DNA of 64,000 nucleotides. Origin: an uncultured Rhodospirillaceae bacterium (lineage in GTDB: Bacteria; Pseudomonadota; Alphaproteobacteria; UBA8366). Position numbers and translations under genes: made by a program. The notes beneath the pieces are model-generated. The model saw nothing but the letters and a program-made list of their open reading frames with translations, made no database searches and was not told the origin of the DNA. Positions 48,284-59,770 of the stretch are shown here, piece after piece. The stretch covers positions 1 through 64,000 of the forward strand of contig CAJWLM010000009.1 of the NCBI GenBank assembly GCA_913043025.1, written 5' to 3'. Position 1 is the stretch's first letter. Each line of letters opens with the position of its first letter.

Positions 48284-48463
48284 TCCTTTATTCCAGTTTG
48301 GTATGATTATCGAATACATCTGAGCGACGTGGATCCGAAGAATAGAACTTCTATAACGACCATTTTGTATGGTTTTTAAGCGGCCTGTCGTAATTAAAGA
48401 ATATAATATTGTGTTTTATCACTTTTTCATCGGGGATAACCAACCTTTTCGCGACATGCGGAC

Positions 48464-49333
48464 CTAATTAGCCATTAAAACCGGAATTTGCGAATTCCAA
48501 AGAATATAGTCAGTTGCACCTCCAAATATCATTTGCCGAATACGGCTCTGAGTGTACGCACCTTTGACGAGCAAATCTGCACCTATTTCTTCCGCCTCAT
48601 CCAGAAAGACTTTGCCAGGACTTTCCTTTGACCTGTCGACATGCTTTGTGTCCGTTTCTATCTCAATACCATTCCATTCCATTTGTCGCGCCAGTTCATC
48701 GGCACTCGGACCAGGAACACCAAAGTCCTCGATAGTAATGATCGTGACGCGTTTAGCCCGGTTGATAAAAGGCATGCTAAATGCGATTGTTCGTGCTGTT
48801 TCAGTAGAGCCATTCCAAGCAATTGCTATGTTTTTACCCAGCTGGTCTGGCACATTTGGCGGTGCGATCAGGATTGGCTTACCTCCCTCAAACAGCGCTG
48901 CCTCCAATATACTCATTGCAGCAATATTCGCTCCTTTCGTAGGCCGGGCCACAGCAGTGATATCAAACACACGGCTTCGGCTTCCAACTATTTCGGAATT
49001 CGGAGAATCTTCCTCTATCCAATTCGCTTGAACTGGACTTCGCGGCGAAACTGCGGGCCCGACTGGGATACCTTTACTCTCCATGAATTCTGTAAAAAAC
49101 TGGTGAACTTTTTGGCGCCTGTCGCGATCTCGTTGCTCTACACTCTCAACCAATTCTGGTGTAGTTACCACCAACCCTTCACCCGCAACCACCATCGCGC
49201 TCGCTGCAGTTGGTTGATAATAAAGACCTTCGATATAACTGCCAAATATCCTTGCTGTTAAAAGCGCGGTTTCAAGTATTGATTCAAGTCCTTCGCTTTC
49301 CTCAATCGGTACCAACACAGTTTTCATCGTCAT
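48464..49333 (-). CDS. Universal stress protein (tandem-domain)
   Basis: MKTVLVPIEESEGLESILETALLTARIFGSYIEGL; ADLLVKGAYTQSRIRQMIFGGATDYILWNSQIPVLMAN. Confidence 0.85.
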   Translation of the reverse strand: MTMKTVLVPIEESEGLESILETALLTARIFGSYIEGLYYQPTAASAMVVAGEGLVVTTPELVESVEQRDRDRRQKVHQFFTEFMESKGIPVGPAVSPRSPVQANWIEEDSPNSEIVGSRSRVFDITAVARPTKGANIAAMSILEAALFEGGKPILIAPPNVPDQLGKNIAIAWNGSTETARTIAFSMPFINRAKRVTIITIEDFGVPGPSADELARQMEWNGIEIETDTKHVDRSKESPGKVFLDEAEEIGADLLVKGAYTQSRIRQMIFGGATDYILWNSQIPVLMAN

Positions 49334-49431
49334 CGCCCCTACCCCCCCATATTTACAACAAGCGACCGACTTATACTGTAAACTATTTCTCTTTTCTGGT
49401 CACTTAGAACTACAAACCACCGGGACTTTCC

Positions 49432-49749
49432 TTAAGCGCCTGTCTCAGTTTTGAGCCACTCTAAGAAATCGCTATTACCATACGGAATGGGCCATGCCAC
49501 CACGCATGGACAATCGTATGAATGTAAGGTAGTTATTCTTTTGGTGAGGAGGGCGACATTGCTTTCCGTAGTTTTCAATAACATTGCAACCTCTTCTTCA
49601 CGTCGCAAATCTCCTTTCCAAGAGAACATTGAAATCATTGGACCCAATATATTGGCGCAGGCGGCAAGGTTTTCCTTTATCACTGTAAATGCGATCTTCT
49701 CAGCCTCCTCCTGGCTGTATACCGTTACGTAAACCATACAAAAACTCAT
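49432..49749 (-). CDS. cutA: Divalent cation tolerance protein CutA
   Basis: VYVTVYSQEEAEKIAFTVIKENLAACANIL...MFSWKGDLRREEEVAMLLKTT. Confidence 0.9.
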   Translation of the reverse strand: MSFCMVYVTVYSQEEAEKIAFTVIKENLAACANILGPMISMFSWKGDLRREEEVAMLLKTTESNVALLTKRITTLHSYDCPCVVAWPIPYGNSDFLEWLKTETGA

Positions 49750-49823
49750 CCACTACCCTCCCTAAAGATTTTTCTTTTCTCACTGCTGTCGACGATATGG
49801 TAATATCTTATAATTACTGGGGT

Positions 49824-50117
49824 ATGGTAACGAGAATCCTAATGAAGAATCCAAAAAAGTTGGCACCAGAAAAAATAATGACAGGCCCAAAGTCGCGTAG
49901 GCCGACACCAAGTCAATTAGAATGGTTAAAGTGTGGCTTAGGGGAACCCGGCGGAAAATTACCGCTGTTTGATGGACTTGGCCAAAAAGTGAGCGAACGG
50001 ACGATAAAAAGTTGTATAGATAAGGGTTGGGCCTCACCTTGGTTCGATAATCCAATAAAACCAGATTGGTTAGTCTGCAAATTAACCGATGAAGGTCGGC
50101 AACAGGTGACTAAATAG
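49824..50117 (+). CDS. Hypothetical protein
   Basis: MVTRILMKNPKKLAPEKIMTGPKSRRPTPSQLEWLKCGLGEPGGKLPLFDGLGQKVSERTIKSCIDKGWASPW...; small wHTH-like ORF. Confidence 0.5.
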   Translation: MVTRILMKNPKKLAPEKIMTGPKSRRPTPSQLEWLKCGLGEPGGKLPLFDGLGQKVSERTIKSCIDKGWASPWFDNPIKPDWLVCKLTDEGRQQVTK

Positions 50118-50136
50118 CTACTACTAATCGGATTTT

Positions 50137-50808
50137 TCAAAGTAATTTCAATGCACCTCTAAGATCAGGACCTTCATTTTTTGGAGCAAAAGTAGGGTCT
50201 AATAACTTGTCACAGTCTCTATTTGACCAGTAACAATCTATTCCAAAACTACCAGCACCGATAACATCACTCCCGCTTCCAGCAACGTGCAAAACATCAG
50301 CTTTCACAACCCTCAGTTTTTGTTCAGGCAAGTTATAAACTTCGGGATGCGGCTTGTAGGCGCCAGCCATTTCAGCGGATAATATATGCTGCATATTGTC
50401 ACCGAATGGTTTAGCCAAAGCATTCAACATATCGCTGTCTCCATTCGACAATATCGCAGTTTTATAGCCCCGCGCCCTTATTTCCGCGACGACCTGACAA
50501 GCCTCAGGCCACGGCGTTAAAGTATCCCAAGCCATTACTAGTTCGCAATGCTGAGAAGATGGTATTGATACCTTAAAGTGCGCAAGAGTATAATCGAGTG
50601 CTAATTCGGTGCACCGGCGAAATGGTGTTCTACCGCAGCCCAATGAATTACTAATTGCGGCACACTCCATCTGTTTTGCCCGCCACGTCTGGACAAATTC
50701 ATCTGCTTTGAGCTTATTTAGACCTAACATCCCTGACACCTTTGGCACCAAGCTTCCTTTTATGTCTACCAATGCCATGTATACGTCGAAAGTAACGAGC
50801 CTAACCAT
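50137..50808 (-). CDS. HAD-superfamily hydrolase (haloacid dehalogenase type II-like)
   Basis: VTFDVYMALVDIKGSL; TAILSNGDSDMLNAL; SAEMAGAYKPHPEVYNL. Confidence 0.8.
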   Translation of the reverse strand: MVRLVTFDVYMALVDIKGSLVPKVSGMLGLNKLKADEFVQTWRAKQMECAAISNSLGCGRTPFRRCTELALDYTLAHFKVSIPSSQHCELVMAWDTLTPWPEACQVVAEIRARGYKTAILSNGDSDMLNALAKPFGDNMQHILSAEMAGAYKPHPEVYNLPEQKLRVVKADVLHVAGSGSDVIGAGSFGIDCYWSNRDCDKLLDPTFAPKNEGPDLRGALKLL

Positions 50809-50995
50809 TCATCTTCCTCCCTGCTTCGAAATGATTAATTTATGCAAAAATAAATAATTGTGATGAGTCTTTTGGCTCTGATATTTTTGATGTCGTAGCA
50901 ATACATTACCTAATTTTGTACCCCTATCCAGGTTCCAACAATGGAGAGCTTCCCCCTACAATAGATATGATGCTCAATTTTCATGATTTTCTTAT

Positions 50996-51072
50996 TGGTC
51001 GGGGCGGTAGGACTTGAACCTACGACCTTTCGACCCCCAGTCGAATGCGCTACCAGACTGCGCCACGCCCCG
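50996..51072 (-). tRNA. tRNA-Pro (anticodon GGG), CCA encoded
   Basis: CGGGGCGTGGCGCAGTCTGGTAGCGCATTCGACTGGGGGTCGAAAGGTCGTAGGTTCAAGTCCTACCGCCCCGACCA. Confidence 0.95.
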
Positions 51073-51146
51073 AATCGCAGTGGATGTAATATCACTACGT
51101 AAGCACCATATCGCTAGCTTTTCTTCACAGCAATGGATATTGGAAT

Positions 51147-51596
51147 TTATTGTCGCAATTCGCTCTCTAGAGAGCACAATTCCTTTAGTATCTCGGACAG
51201 CTCACGGTGTACGTCAGCCTTGACAATAAGGGTATCACTAGTATCGGTCTTTGTTAATGCGCTAGCCTTTGCTATGAAGTGCTCATTGTTGTCGTTCTCA
51301 TTATCGGCAATCTTTTCGCCGACCAAAAAACGTACGCCTTTTTCTCTGAGAATTTTCTGTACACCTCTAATCGTGTATCCATCATCATACAACAACGTAC
51401 GAATAGCCCCAAGGAGCACTATGTCACTAGGACGGTAATAGCGACGCCCTCCAGCCCGTTTCATCGGTTTTACCTGCGAGAATTTCGTCTCCCAAAACCT
51501 CAGCACGTGTTGAGGTATGTCTAAAGAGGTCGATACCTCACTTATAGTCTTGAAGGCATCACCCGATTTAAAGTCGGCAGCTTGATCTGTCATCAC
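51147..51596 (-). CDS. MerR-family transcriptional regulator
   Basis: [69 protein letters not shown]. Confidence 0.9.
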   Translation of the reverse strand: MMTDQAADFKSGDAFKTISEVSTSLDIPQHVLRFWETKFSQVKPMKRAGGRRYYRPSDIVLLGAIRTLLYDDGYTIRGVQKILREKGVRFLVGEKIADNENDNNEHFIAKASALTKTDTSDTLIVKADVHRELSEILKELCSLESELRQ

Positions 51597-51982
51597 TAGC
51601 TGGAACTATCCGTGAGGCCACTTATAGGAACGCCTTTTTCCCTTGAGACACCATTATCCGACCGTTTTTCATACCCCTCGTTAATGCGCCCCTTAAGCAC
51701 ATGGCTAGGACGGAAGACGAGAACCCGTCTCGGTAGGATTGGAACCTCTTCCCCAGTCTTGGGGTTGCGGCCAATTCTCTGACCCTTCTGTCTAACAAAG
51801 AAACTACCAAATGACGATATTTTTACCATCTCTTCTCGGAGCAAAGCATCTGTGATTTCTTCTAAAACAGACTCTACGAGATCGGAAGACTCGTTCCTCG
51901 ACAACCCAACTCCCTGATAAACGGCCTCGCTTAATTGCGCTCGTGTGACAGTGTCATCTGACATCATATTCCCCCATCGCAA
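51596..51982 (-). CDS. ihfA: Integration host factor alpha subunit
   Basis: [71 protein letters not shown]. Confidence 0.92.
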   Translation of the reverse strand: MRWGNMMSDDTVTRAQLSEAVYQGVGLSRNESSDLVESVLEEITDALLREEMVKISSFGSFFVRQKGQRIGRNPKTGEEVPILPRRVLVFRPSHVLKGRINEGYEKRSDNGVSREKGVPISGLTDSSS

Positions 51983-52087
51983 TCCTGTTTCAATCTATAC
52001 CGTAACCAGCAGCGTACTCTCAGTCAATTGCTTAGACTATGAAGAAAAAGTTCGCTCTCAAACTGTACCAAATAACGGATACCTATT

Positions 52088-53059
52088 CTACCACCGTATC
52101 AGAGCAGAGCCCCATGTAAATCCTCCTCCCATAGCTGTAAGTGATATTAGATCCCCTGAAGAAAAGCATTGTCGAGATTGTGCATCAGCAAGCGCCATGG
52201 GAATAGTGGCCGCAGAGGTGTTAGCATGCTGATCGACAGTTACAACAACCTTTGATTTATCGATTGAAAGTTTCTTTGCAACGCTATCCATAATTCTTAT
52301 ATTTGCTTGATGTGGAACCAACCAATCAATATCGGAAATATCAAGATCGTTTTCAGCAAGTGATTCTTGAACAGTCTCTGCCATTCTCAATACCGCGTGT
52401 TTAAAAACATCAGCCCCATCCATCTCAATATAGCCCGCCTGGCCGTTGGTTGATGGCCCACCATTTGTCCACAATAATTTATAATAATCGCCATCAGAAT
52501 GAATATGAGTTGATAGCACTCCACGGTCCTCATTGCTCCCGATGTTATCTTCAGCACCTAGTACAACGGCACCAGCTCCATCACCAAACAACACGCATGT
52601 GCTGCGATCTTCCCAATCAACTATGCGGCTAAAGGTTTCGGCGCCTACAAGAAGAGCCTTATTAGCTTGACCAAGCCTTATCATATTGTCCACGGAGTTC
52701 AGTGCATAAATAAAGCCAGAACATGCCGCTTGAACATCAAATGCCGCTCCTCTCTTAACGCCCAATTTTGACTGGATATGCGTAGCGGTGGACGGAAACG
52801 TATTATCAGGTGTTACCGTCGCCAAAACGATCAGGTCAATTTCATCGAGAGTGATCCCTGCATTCGCAATTGCCACCTTAGAAGCTTCCACCCCTAGATC
52901 AGAAGTAAATTGGCCCTCGGCAGCAATATGGCGCTGCCTTATGCCCGTGCGCTTGGAGATCCACTCATCCGATGTGTCGAGATCCTTTGCCAGATCGTCA
53001 TTTGTGAGGATTTTATCTGGGAGGTACGACCCACACCCTAAAAAAACAGACCGTCGCAT
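52088..53059 (-). CDS. fabH: 3-oxoacyl-ACP synthase III
   Basis: FLGCGSYLPDKILTNDDLAKDLDTSDEWISKRTGIRQRHIA; AACSGFIYAL; GDGAGAVVLGA; PHQANIRIMDSVAKKL. Confidence 0.95.
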   Translation of the reverse strand: MRRSVFLGCGSYLPDKILTNDDLAKDLDTSDEWISKRTGIRQRHIAAEGQFTSDLGVEASKVAIANAGITLDEIDLIVLATVTPDNTFPSTATHIQSKLGVKRGAAFDVQAACSGFIYALNSVDNMIRLGQANKALLVGAETFSRIVDWEDRSTCVLFGDGAGAVVLGAEDNIGSNEDRGVLSTHIHSDGDYYKLLWTNGGPSTNGQAGYIEMDGADVFKHAVLRMAETVQESLAENDLDISDIDWLVPHQANIRIMDSVAKKLSIDKSKVVVTVDQHANTSAATIPMALADAQSRQCFSSGDLISLTAMGGGFTWGSALIRW

Positions 53060-53060
53060 T

Positions 53061-54110
53061 CTAATCAGCCGCCTTTTTAGCGCCTTGAGCGTAATCCTCG
53101 CCAAGAAGATCGATGTCATCCGTTATTTTTTGTAGGAATTGGTGTGTGGCCATATCTGCAGCAACTTCAATAGCGCTGGCAAATCCAAAACCATCGGTAC
53201 CTCCATGGCTTTTAACAACAATGCCATTTAGCCCAAGCAACATTGCTCCGTTATACCGACGAGGGTCCGTTCGTGTACGGAGATTAGTTATTTCTCGCTT
53301 CGCTAGTAAATAACCAAGCCGGGCAATTAGGCTACCTCGGAAAGCATCTTTTAAAAAACCTGCGTACAACTTGATCATACCCTCAGCTGTCTTCAGCGCT
53401 ACATTTCCCGTAAAACCGTCAGTAACCACGACGTCAACTGTGCCGGCCGCGATGTCATCACCCTCCACAAAACCAACAAATTCCCCAGGCAAATCGGTTG
53501 AGCGCAAAATTGCAGATGCCTCTCTGATTTCCTCATGTCCTTTCAATTCCTCGACGCCAACATTAAGTAGACCAATCGTGGGCGTTCCGATACCGAGCAC
53601 GGTACGAGCGAACACCTCTCCCATCACCGCAAACTGGACGAGGTTTTTGGCATCGCATTGCAGGTTGGCACCCAAGTCTAACATGCAAGCCTCACCCTTT
53701 CGGGTAGGGTAAAATGCAGTAATTGCCGGCCGATCAATGCCGGGCAAAGTCTTAAGAACGAATTTTGCAATTGCCATTAAAGCCCCAGTGTTACCCGCAG
53801 AAACAACTGACGCCGCTTCCCCGTCAGCAACAGCGTTGATTGCAAGGCGCATACTCGAGTTCCTTCCAGATCGCAGTGCTACTGCTGGCTTTTCGCCGCT
53901 AGAGATTAAATCCTCCGTGTGGCGAATTGAACTTACGGCTGCCAAATCCGGATCTTTTTCTAGTAACGGTGCTATACGAGACTCATCTCCAACCATTAAA
54001 TAATGCACTTCTGGCATGCGGACCCGTGCGATTGAGGCCCCACGAATAATCATTTCGGGAGCATTATCACCGCCCATTGCATCCAAAGAAATTACGAGAT
54101 CATTTGGCAC
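53061..54110 (-). CDS. plsX: Phosphate acyltransferase
   Basis: ISLDAMGGDNAPEMIIRGASIA; SVVSAGNTGALMAIAKFVLKTLPGIDRPAI; DGFTGNVALKTAEG. Confidence 0.95.
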   Translation of the reverse strand: MPNDLVISLDAMGGDNAPEMIIRGASIARVRMPEVHYLMVGDESRIAPLLEKDPDLAAVSSIRHTEDLISSGEKPAVALRSGRNSSMRLAINAVADGEAASVVSAGNTGALMAIAKFVLKTLPGIDRPAITAFYPTRKGEACMLDLGANLQCDAKNLVQFAVMGEVFARTVLGIGTPTIGLLNVGVEELKGHEEIREASAILRSTDLPGEFVGFVEGDDIAAGTVDVVVTDGFTGNVALKTAEGMIKLYAGFLKDAFRGSLIARLGYLLAKREITNLRTRTDPRRYNGAMLLGLNGIVVKSHGGTDGFGFASAIEVAADMATHQFLQKITDDIDLLGEDYAQGAKKAAD

Positions 54111-54140
54111 GGACTTAACAACCCAGCGTAAACCGGCTCC

Positions 54141-54338
54141 CTAAGCGTTAGCAGGCCAAGTTTCACCAGGCTCAACGACTTCTCTACCGTCGTAGTGGCC
54201 ACAAGCACCACAAACGTGATGAGGCCTCTTGAGCTCCCCACAATTGGGGCATTCATTACATGCAGCGGCTCTCAATGCGTCATGCGCACGACGCATGTTA
54301 CGTCTGGACTTCGAAATCTTACTTTTAGGAACAGCCAT
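54141..54338 (-). CDS. rpmF: 50S ribosomal protein L32
   Basis: [22 protein letters not shown]...[25 protein letters not shown]. Confidence 0.95.
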   Translation of the reverse strand: MAVPKSKISKSRRNMRRAHDALRAAACNECPNCGELKRPHHVCGACGHYDGREVVEPGETWPANA

Positions 54339-54431
54339 GCGAGTTCCCTTTCAAATGGTGATATGTTAGATCGCTTAGACTGCTCGGTTTCATACAGAAA
54401 GATTGCCCGAACAGCAAGCAAAACACCTAAC

Positions 54432-54968
54432 CTACTTTTTATGCTTTAATTGGCCAAGCACAGAAAATGGTTTGTTATCATCGATATTCCGGTCGATTTC
54501 CCCGAACCAAAGACCGTCGGCAGGGATTTCTGCACCAGGTGCACGAGGGTAAGGATCAAGCAGAATTGCAAGTTGTTGAGCTGCGAGTTCACCAAAATCT
54601 ATTTGGTTATTTTCTATTGATTCAGCCGCTTCTGGCATCTCGATATCGATATCGGCACGCTGCCCCACACTAATCTTGTCAAAGAAATTCCATAAAATTG
54701 GTTGGTCAAGCTCAAATTTCACCGGCTCTAGGGTGACTACACACTTTTGAAAGCCAACCGCGGCAAGTCGGCCAGCTGCCTCAATTATGCCGGTTGATTC
54801 CCTTCGTTTAAATTTCAATGAGAACATAATGCTTTCTAACGAAATAAGATCAAACCGCGCACCTAACGAAGTCAACTCATCTTCCTTCGCCTCGCACTCT
54901 AATGACATCAAATCGGCCCCAATTTTATCGGCAGTTACAGGGCGCGAAAATTCTAAAATGTGACTCAT
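54432..54968 (-). CDS. YceD/DUF177 family protein
   Basis: AAVGFQKCVVTLEPVKFELDQPI...NNQIDFGELAAQQLAILLDPYPRAPGA; next to rpmF. Confidence 0.85.
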   Translation of the reverse strand: MSHILEFSRPVTADKIGADLMSLECEAKEDELTSLGARFDLISLESIMFSLKFKRRESTGIIEAAGRLAAVGFQKCVVTLEPVKFELDQPILWNFFDKISVGQRADIDIEMPEAAESIENNQIDFGELAAQQLAILLDPYPRAPGAEIPADGLWFGEIDRNIDDNKPFSVLGQLKHKK

Positions 54969-54971
54969 TTC

Positions 54972-55523
54972 TCAGGTGTATTCTGATGGGGAATAAAAAT
55001 TTATAACCCCTTTGGACAAATGCTCAAAAGTGGTCCCGTCTATATTGTCAATTTGCCTCTGAAAGTAAGCTGTTAAGGCCTCGACGCCCTTTTTCGGTTT
55101 AATCTCAAGGCCAAAGTATACATTCCGCTCCAGAGCAAAGCTAAGAGCCTCGGTTTCGGCGTTTAAGGTAGCCGCATCGTAAGCATCAAGTCGTCCATAG
55201 AAACCCTCGGCTATACGCTTCACTTTCTTGCCTACAGATAGATCACCAACACCCATCTCGCGAAGGTTTCGGTCAAGATCATCTATCAAAACAGTTGCGA
55301 GCATTTGTGATAAGTTAAACCCTTCTGGCGTTTTTTTGAGCCGCCTCATGACACAGTAGCAATGAAGAACTATCATATCAAAGCGTCCATTAGCGGTATC
55401 TGGGACATCAAATTCTTCATAAAGGAAACGTTGCCGTGCTTGCTCGACGATACGATCGTATAATGCCCGCGCCGGCACCTCAAGTGTGTCAGATGCAAAT
55501 AGAGACTTTATTTTTTTTAGCAT
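54972..55523 (-). CDS. Ubiquinol-cytochrome c chaperone family protein
   Basis: ALYDRIVEQARQRFLYEEFDVPDTANGRFDMIVLHCYCVMRRLK...DDLDRNLREMGVGDLSVGKKVKRIAEGFYGRLDAYDAA. Confidence 0.88.
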   Translation of the reverse strand: MLKKIKSLFASDTLEVPARALYDRIVEQARQRFLYEEFDVPDTANGRFDMIVLHCYCVMRRLKKTPEGFNLSQMLATVLIDDLDRNLREMGVGDLSVGKKVKRIAEGFYGRLDAYDAATLNAETEALSFALERNVYFGLEIKPKKGVEALTAYFQRQIDNIDGTTFEHLSKGVINFYSPSEYT

Positions 55524-55661
55524 GAAAACACTTTCATAAAAAAACTGGTAGATTGTACCTGATATTCCAGCCTAGTTTAGTGGATAAAATCAAGTTAAAA
55601 CAACGAGCACTTATTCCGAGGTGAAAATACCACCGAGCTACAATGAATAAGGTAAAGTAAC

Positions 55662-56117
55662 ATGGATAAGACCATCAAAAAATACTCATTACTGGCAGGG
55701 CTTGTTTTAATTGTCACAGCAACCTTAGGCGCTTGTTCAACGAAAACCGCTGTGCGCGGAAACCAGCCGACCGAATCACAAATTTCTAAAATTAAAATTG
55801 GTGAAACGAGCAGAGAACAAGTTGTAAAAATTCTCGGGAATCCCTCAACTCAAGGGACGTTTGATTCGCAAGTTTGGTATTACATCAGCCGGGAAACATC
55901 CCAGTGGGCTTTTCTGCCTGAAAACATAGTTGATCAGCAAGTTATAGCTATATATTTCAATCCACGCGGTAAGGTCCAACACTTAGAACAATACCAAACC
56001 GAGGACCGGCGTGATGTAGATTTGGTCAAACGAGAGACGCGCACGACTGGTCACGAACTAGGATTTTGGGAACAAATGTTTGGAAATCTTGGTTTGGGAA
56101 TACCAATGGGTGATTAA
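55662..56117 (+). CDS. bamE: BamE/SmpA-like outer membrane assembly lipoprotein
   Basis: Lipobox LGACS; ISKIKIGETSREQVVKILGNPSTQGTFDSQVWYYIS. Confidence 0.85.
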   Translation: MDKTIKKYSLLAGLVLIVTATLGACSTKTAVRGNQPTESQISKIKIGETSREQVVKILGNPSTQGTFDSQVWYYISRETSQWAFLPENIVDQQVIAIYFNPRGKVQHLEQYQTEDRRDVDLVKRETRTTGHELGFWEQMFGNLGLGIPMGD

Positions 56118-56131
56118 AAAACAAAGGTAAA

Positions 56132-56167
56132 GAAACCCCCGGCTATTAATTCGGGGGTTTCTTTTTT
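56132..56167 (+). terminator. Rho-independent terminator
   Basis: GAAACCCCCG GCTATTAATT CGGGGGTTTC TTTTTT. Confidence 0.92.
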
Positions 56168-56183
56168 ACTCTATTTCAACAGA

Positions 56184-58280
56184 TCAATGCGCTAACATTG
56201 CCAACAGAAGAAGTGCCACTATGTTTGTAATTTTAATCATAGGATTTACAGCAGGGCCGGCAGTGTCTTTGTATGGATCACCGACAGTGTCCCCGGTAAC
56301 TGCTGCATGATGTGCATCAGACCCCTTGCCCCCATGATTGCCATCCTCAATATACTTTTTAGCGTTATCCCAAGCGCCACCTCCCGCTGTCATCGAAATG
56401 GCTACAAATAACCCAGTCACGATGACCCCAAGAAGCATCGCTCCAAGTGCAGAGAATGCAGCAGATTTACCTGCTATGGCTTGGATCACGAGAAAGAGAA
56501 TAATTGGTGATAATACCGGAAGCATGGATGGAATAATCATTTCTTTGATTGCGGCCTTGGTTAACATGTCCACGCATGCGCCATATTCCGGTTTTGCCTT
56601 CCCCTTCATAATACCTTTTATCTCTTTGAACTGACGCCGTACTTCAACAACGACGGCACCAGCTGCCCGACCTACTGCGGTCATACCGAGAGCTCCAAAC
56701 AGATAAGGAAGGAGCCCACCTACAAAAAGGCCGACGACCACATAAGGGTTTGACAGAGAAAAGTCTACGTTCACTCCAGCAAAATATTTAAATTGATCTG
56801 GGTTAGACGTGAAGTGCTGGAGATCTTGAGTGTAAGCAGCAAATAAAACCAGTGCACCCAGTCCTGCGGATCCTATAGCATATCCCTTTGTTACCGCTTT
56901 AGTGGTATTGCCCACCGCATCCAATGCATCGGTGGTTTTCCGAACTTTCTCATTAAGATCGGCCATTTCTGCAATCCCGCCAGCATTATCAGTTACAGGT
57001 CCATACGCGTCGAGAGCAACCACGATGCCTGCAAGTGCAAGCATAGTTGTAACCGCTATAGCAATCCCGAAGAGACCGGCTAATAAAAAGGTCCCTATTA
57101 TCGCTGCACAGATAATTATTGCCGGTATCGCTGTTGCCTCCATCGAGATTGCTAGTCCTTGGATAACATTTGTGCCATGGCCGGTAGTAGATGCCTGAGC
57201 AACTGAACGGACCGGGCGGTATTCTGTGCCAGTATAGTACTCGGTAATCCAAACAATAAGACCAGTGGTGACTAATCCTATAATTCCGCAATAGAAAAGA
57301 TCTAGGCCGGAAGCAGATTGGCCCGAAATAACGAAGCTGCTATCTAAACCTATTACCTCATCAGTAACAAAATATAGAGCCACTGCCGAGAGAACTGTAC
57401 ATGCAATAAAGCCTTTGTACAGAGCGCCCATTATACTCTGGTTAGCGCCCAGTTTTACGAAAAAATTCCCAATTATTGTAGTAATGATACATGTTGCACC
57501 AATGACCAATGGGTAAACCATCATCTGTCCTTCGGTCGTGCCCGAGAAAAAGATCTGAGCTAACACCATAGTAGCGACTACGCTTACCACATACGTCTCG
57601 AATAAATCAGCGGCCATACCTGCGCAATCACCAACATTATCACCCACGTTGTCCGCAATAACTGCTGGATTACGAGGATCATCCTCAGGAATACCAGCCT
57701 CAACTTTACCAACGAGATCGGCTCCCACGTCCGCACCCTTCGTAAAAATTCCGCCCCCAAGCCGTGCAAATATGGATATTAATGAGGCGCCGAACCCCAA
57801 GGCTACTAATGGATCGACTATACCACGCTCACTAGCTCCACTTTCGATAAGAAATTTATAATAGCCTGTAACAGAAAGTAACGCTAAGCCGGCCACCAAC
57901 ATGCCTGTAACCGATCCCGCTTGGTAAGAAACCTTTAATCCCTCTGCAAGCCCCTTACTTGCGGCCTGAGTGGTTCGAACATTAGCTCGAACTGAAATAT
58001 GCATACCGATGTAGCCTGCAGCTCCTGACAAGACAGCACCGATTACGAATCCTATACCCACATGCCAGTTAAATAAATATACAAGGATTAATGCTATGGC
58101 GGCGCCAACCAATCCGATAGTGGTGTATTGTCGGTTTAGATAGGCAGCTGCCCCCTCTTGAATACCTGAGGCAATTTCCTGCATACGCTTGCTGCCTGCA
58201 TCCGCATTCAGCACCTGACGGCTTATAAAAACACCATAAAGAACGGCAAGGATACCGCACCCGATGACAATGTTTAGCAT
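56184..58280 (-). CDS. hppA: Membrane-bound proton-translocating pyrophosphatase (probably K+-insensitive type)
   Basis: [69 protein letters not shown] (Lys at the K+-dependence position). Confidence 0.95.
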   Translation of the reverse strand: MLNIVIGCGILAVLYGVFISRQVLNADAGSKRMQEIASGIQEGAAAYLNRQYTTIGLVGAAIALILVYLFNWHVGIGFVIGAVLSGAAGYIGMHISVRANVRTTQAASKGLAEGLKVSYQAGSVTGMLVAGLALLSVTGYYKFLIESGASERGIVDPLVALGFGASLISIFARLGGGIFTKGADVGADLVGKVEAGIPEDDPRNPAVIADNVGDNVGDCAGMAADLFETYVVSVVATMVLAQIFFSGTTEGQMMVYPLVIGATCIITTIIGNFFVKLGANQSIMGALYKGFIACTVLSAVALYFVTDEVIGLDSSFVISGQSASGLDLFYCGIIGLVTTGLIVWITEYYTGTEYRPVRSVAQASTTGHGTNVIQGLAISMEATAIPAIIICAAIIGTFLLAGLFGIAIAVTTMLALAGIVVALDAYGPVTDNAGGIAEMADLNEKVRKTTDALDAVGNTTKAVTKGYAIGSAGLGALVLFAAYTQDLQHFTSNPDQFKYFAGVNVDFSLSNPYVVVGLFVGGLLPYLFGALGMTAVGRAAGAVVVEVRRQFKEIKGIMKGKAKPEYGACVDMLTKAAIKEMIIPSMLPVLSPIILFLVIQAIAGKSAAFSALGAMLLGVIVTGLFVAISMTAGGGAWDNAKKYIEDGNHGGKGSDAHHAAVTGDTVGDPYKDTAGPAVNPMIKITNIVALLLLAMLAH

Positions 58281-58422
58281 CGTTCAAACCTACTTTCGTT
58301 TTTTTGATAACTTCGTTTTAAAATAAATATTGCGACGTAGTGCTTTCCTAGACTTACACTGTACCTAGTAAGACCATGCCAGAAGCACATAGCGAAGGCA
58401 ACCACGCGAAACATTTAGTTGT

Positions 58423-59622
58423 TCAAACAGCACTGGCCCGTTTTTGACGCAACCAAATTACAGCTGCAACAACGAGAAATGCGGGCAAGATTAGCGCTGC
58501 ATTTACCGCAGTCCAGCCGATCAAATGTTGGATGGTGCCGGAGAAAAAAGCCGTCAAGACGACCGTGCCAAATACAAGCAAGTCATTGCAGCCTTGGACT
58601 TTTTCCTTTTCTTCTGGCTTATAAGCCTCAGTCAAAAGAGTTGTACCTCCGATGAATAGAAAGTTCCATCCAAGACCAAGGACAGTTAAGGCTAAAGCAA
58701 AATGACCAATAGTTTCCCCTGACATTGCTATTGTAGCTGCAATCATCATCAGGACTGCTCCCGCAATTAAAATATTATAAATACCGAATCGTTTTATGAG
58801 ATTTCCAGTAAAGAAACTAGGCAAATACATTCCTAGGATATGTGCCTGAATTATCCATTTCGTATCCTGAACCACAAAGCCACACACCTTCATTGCTAGT
58901 GGAGTTGAGGTCATAGACAAATTCATCAGTCCATAACCAAGCATTGAAGAAAGAACCGCCACAATAAAAACTGGTTGACGAATTATATCACCTAGCGGCC
59001 TGCCAGCTCGCCCTTTGCGTGCCTGTGGCTTTGGGATGTCTATGGCAAACAGAAGAATAGAAGTTACAACGGTGATACAACAAATTGTGAAGTATCCCCC
59101 GGCAAATAACACGGGTTCGAAAAGTCCATGTGTCTGACTTGCAAGCTCGGGCCCTGCGATGGCAGCAAATACGCCGCCTGCCATTACATAAGATATAGCA
59201 CGCCCCTTAAAAGCCTCGCTAGCCGTATCTGCAGCAGCAAAACGGTAATATTGCCAGCAAGCATTGTGGATACCCATTATGGCGCTGCCTAGCGCGAAAA
59301 AATAGAAATTCTCATTGAAGATTGCAAATGCGGCAATCGCAGCTCCACCGCAACCGACCAATTGGCCGCAAATGAAAACCGGCCGACGTCCAAAACGGCG
59401 CATCAGAAGTGATAAGGGTACGGTGCTTGATACGGTCATAACCCATTGCAATCCAAAAGGTACCGTTGCAAGAGCGGGATCGGGAGCCAACGTAATACCA
59501 ACTAATGCCGATATGGTCAGTACAATGGAGGTACCAGTCATTGACATGCCAAGGCATATTGAAAGCACAAGAACATTTTTCTTTGTTGGGTCGTAGACCG
59601 GAGAATTATTCGATGCAATCAT
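58423..59622 (-). CDS. MFS transporter
   Basis: About twelve hydrophobic segments; SLLMRRFGRRPVFICGQLVG; FFTGNLIKRFGIYNILIAGA. Confidence 0.85.
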   Translation of the reverse strand: MIASNNSPVYDPTKKNVLVLSICLGMSMTGTSIVLTISALVGITLAPDPALATVPFGLQWVMTVSSTVPLSLLMRRFGRRPVFICGQLVGCGGAAIAAFAIFNENFYFFALGSAIMGIHNACWQYYRFAAADTASEAFKGRAISYVMAGGVFAAIAGPELASQTHGLFEPVLFAGGYFTICCITVVTSILLFAIDIPKPQARKGRAGRPLGDIIRQPVFIVAVLSSMLGYGLMNLSMTSTPLAMKVCGFVVQDTKWIIQAHILGMYLPSFFTGNLIKRFGIYNILIAGAVLMMIAATIAMSGETIGHFALALTVLGLGWNFLFIGGTTLLTEAYKPEEKEKVQGCNDLLVFGTVVLTAFFSGTIQHLIGWTAVNAALILPAFLVVAAVIWLRQKRASAV

Positions 59623-59770
59623 TATACCGCTACCACCTAACTGATTAATTGAATGAGATTGATATCAGCGATAGCATGCTCTGAGTCGTACAGGAATTTA
59701 ATTTAGACAAACAGCATGCAATGTACGTTACGTGATAGCCACAAAAAAAGTTAAAAAGAGGTGTTACATT

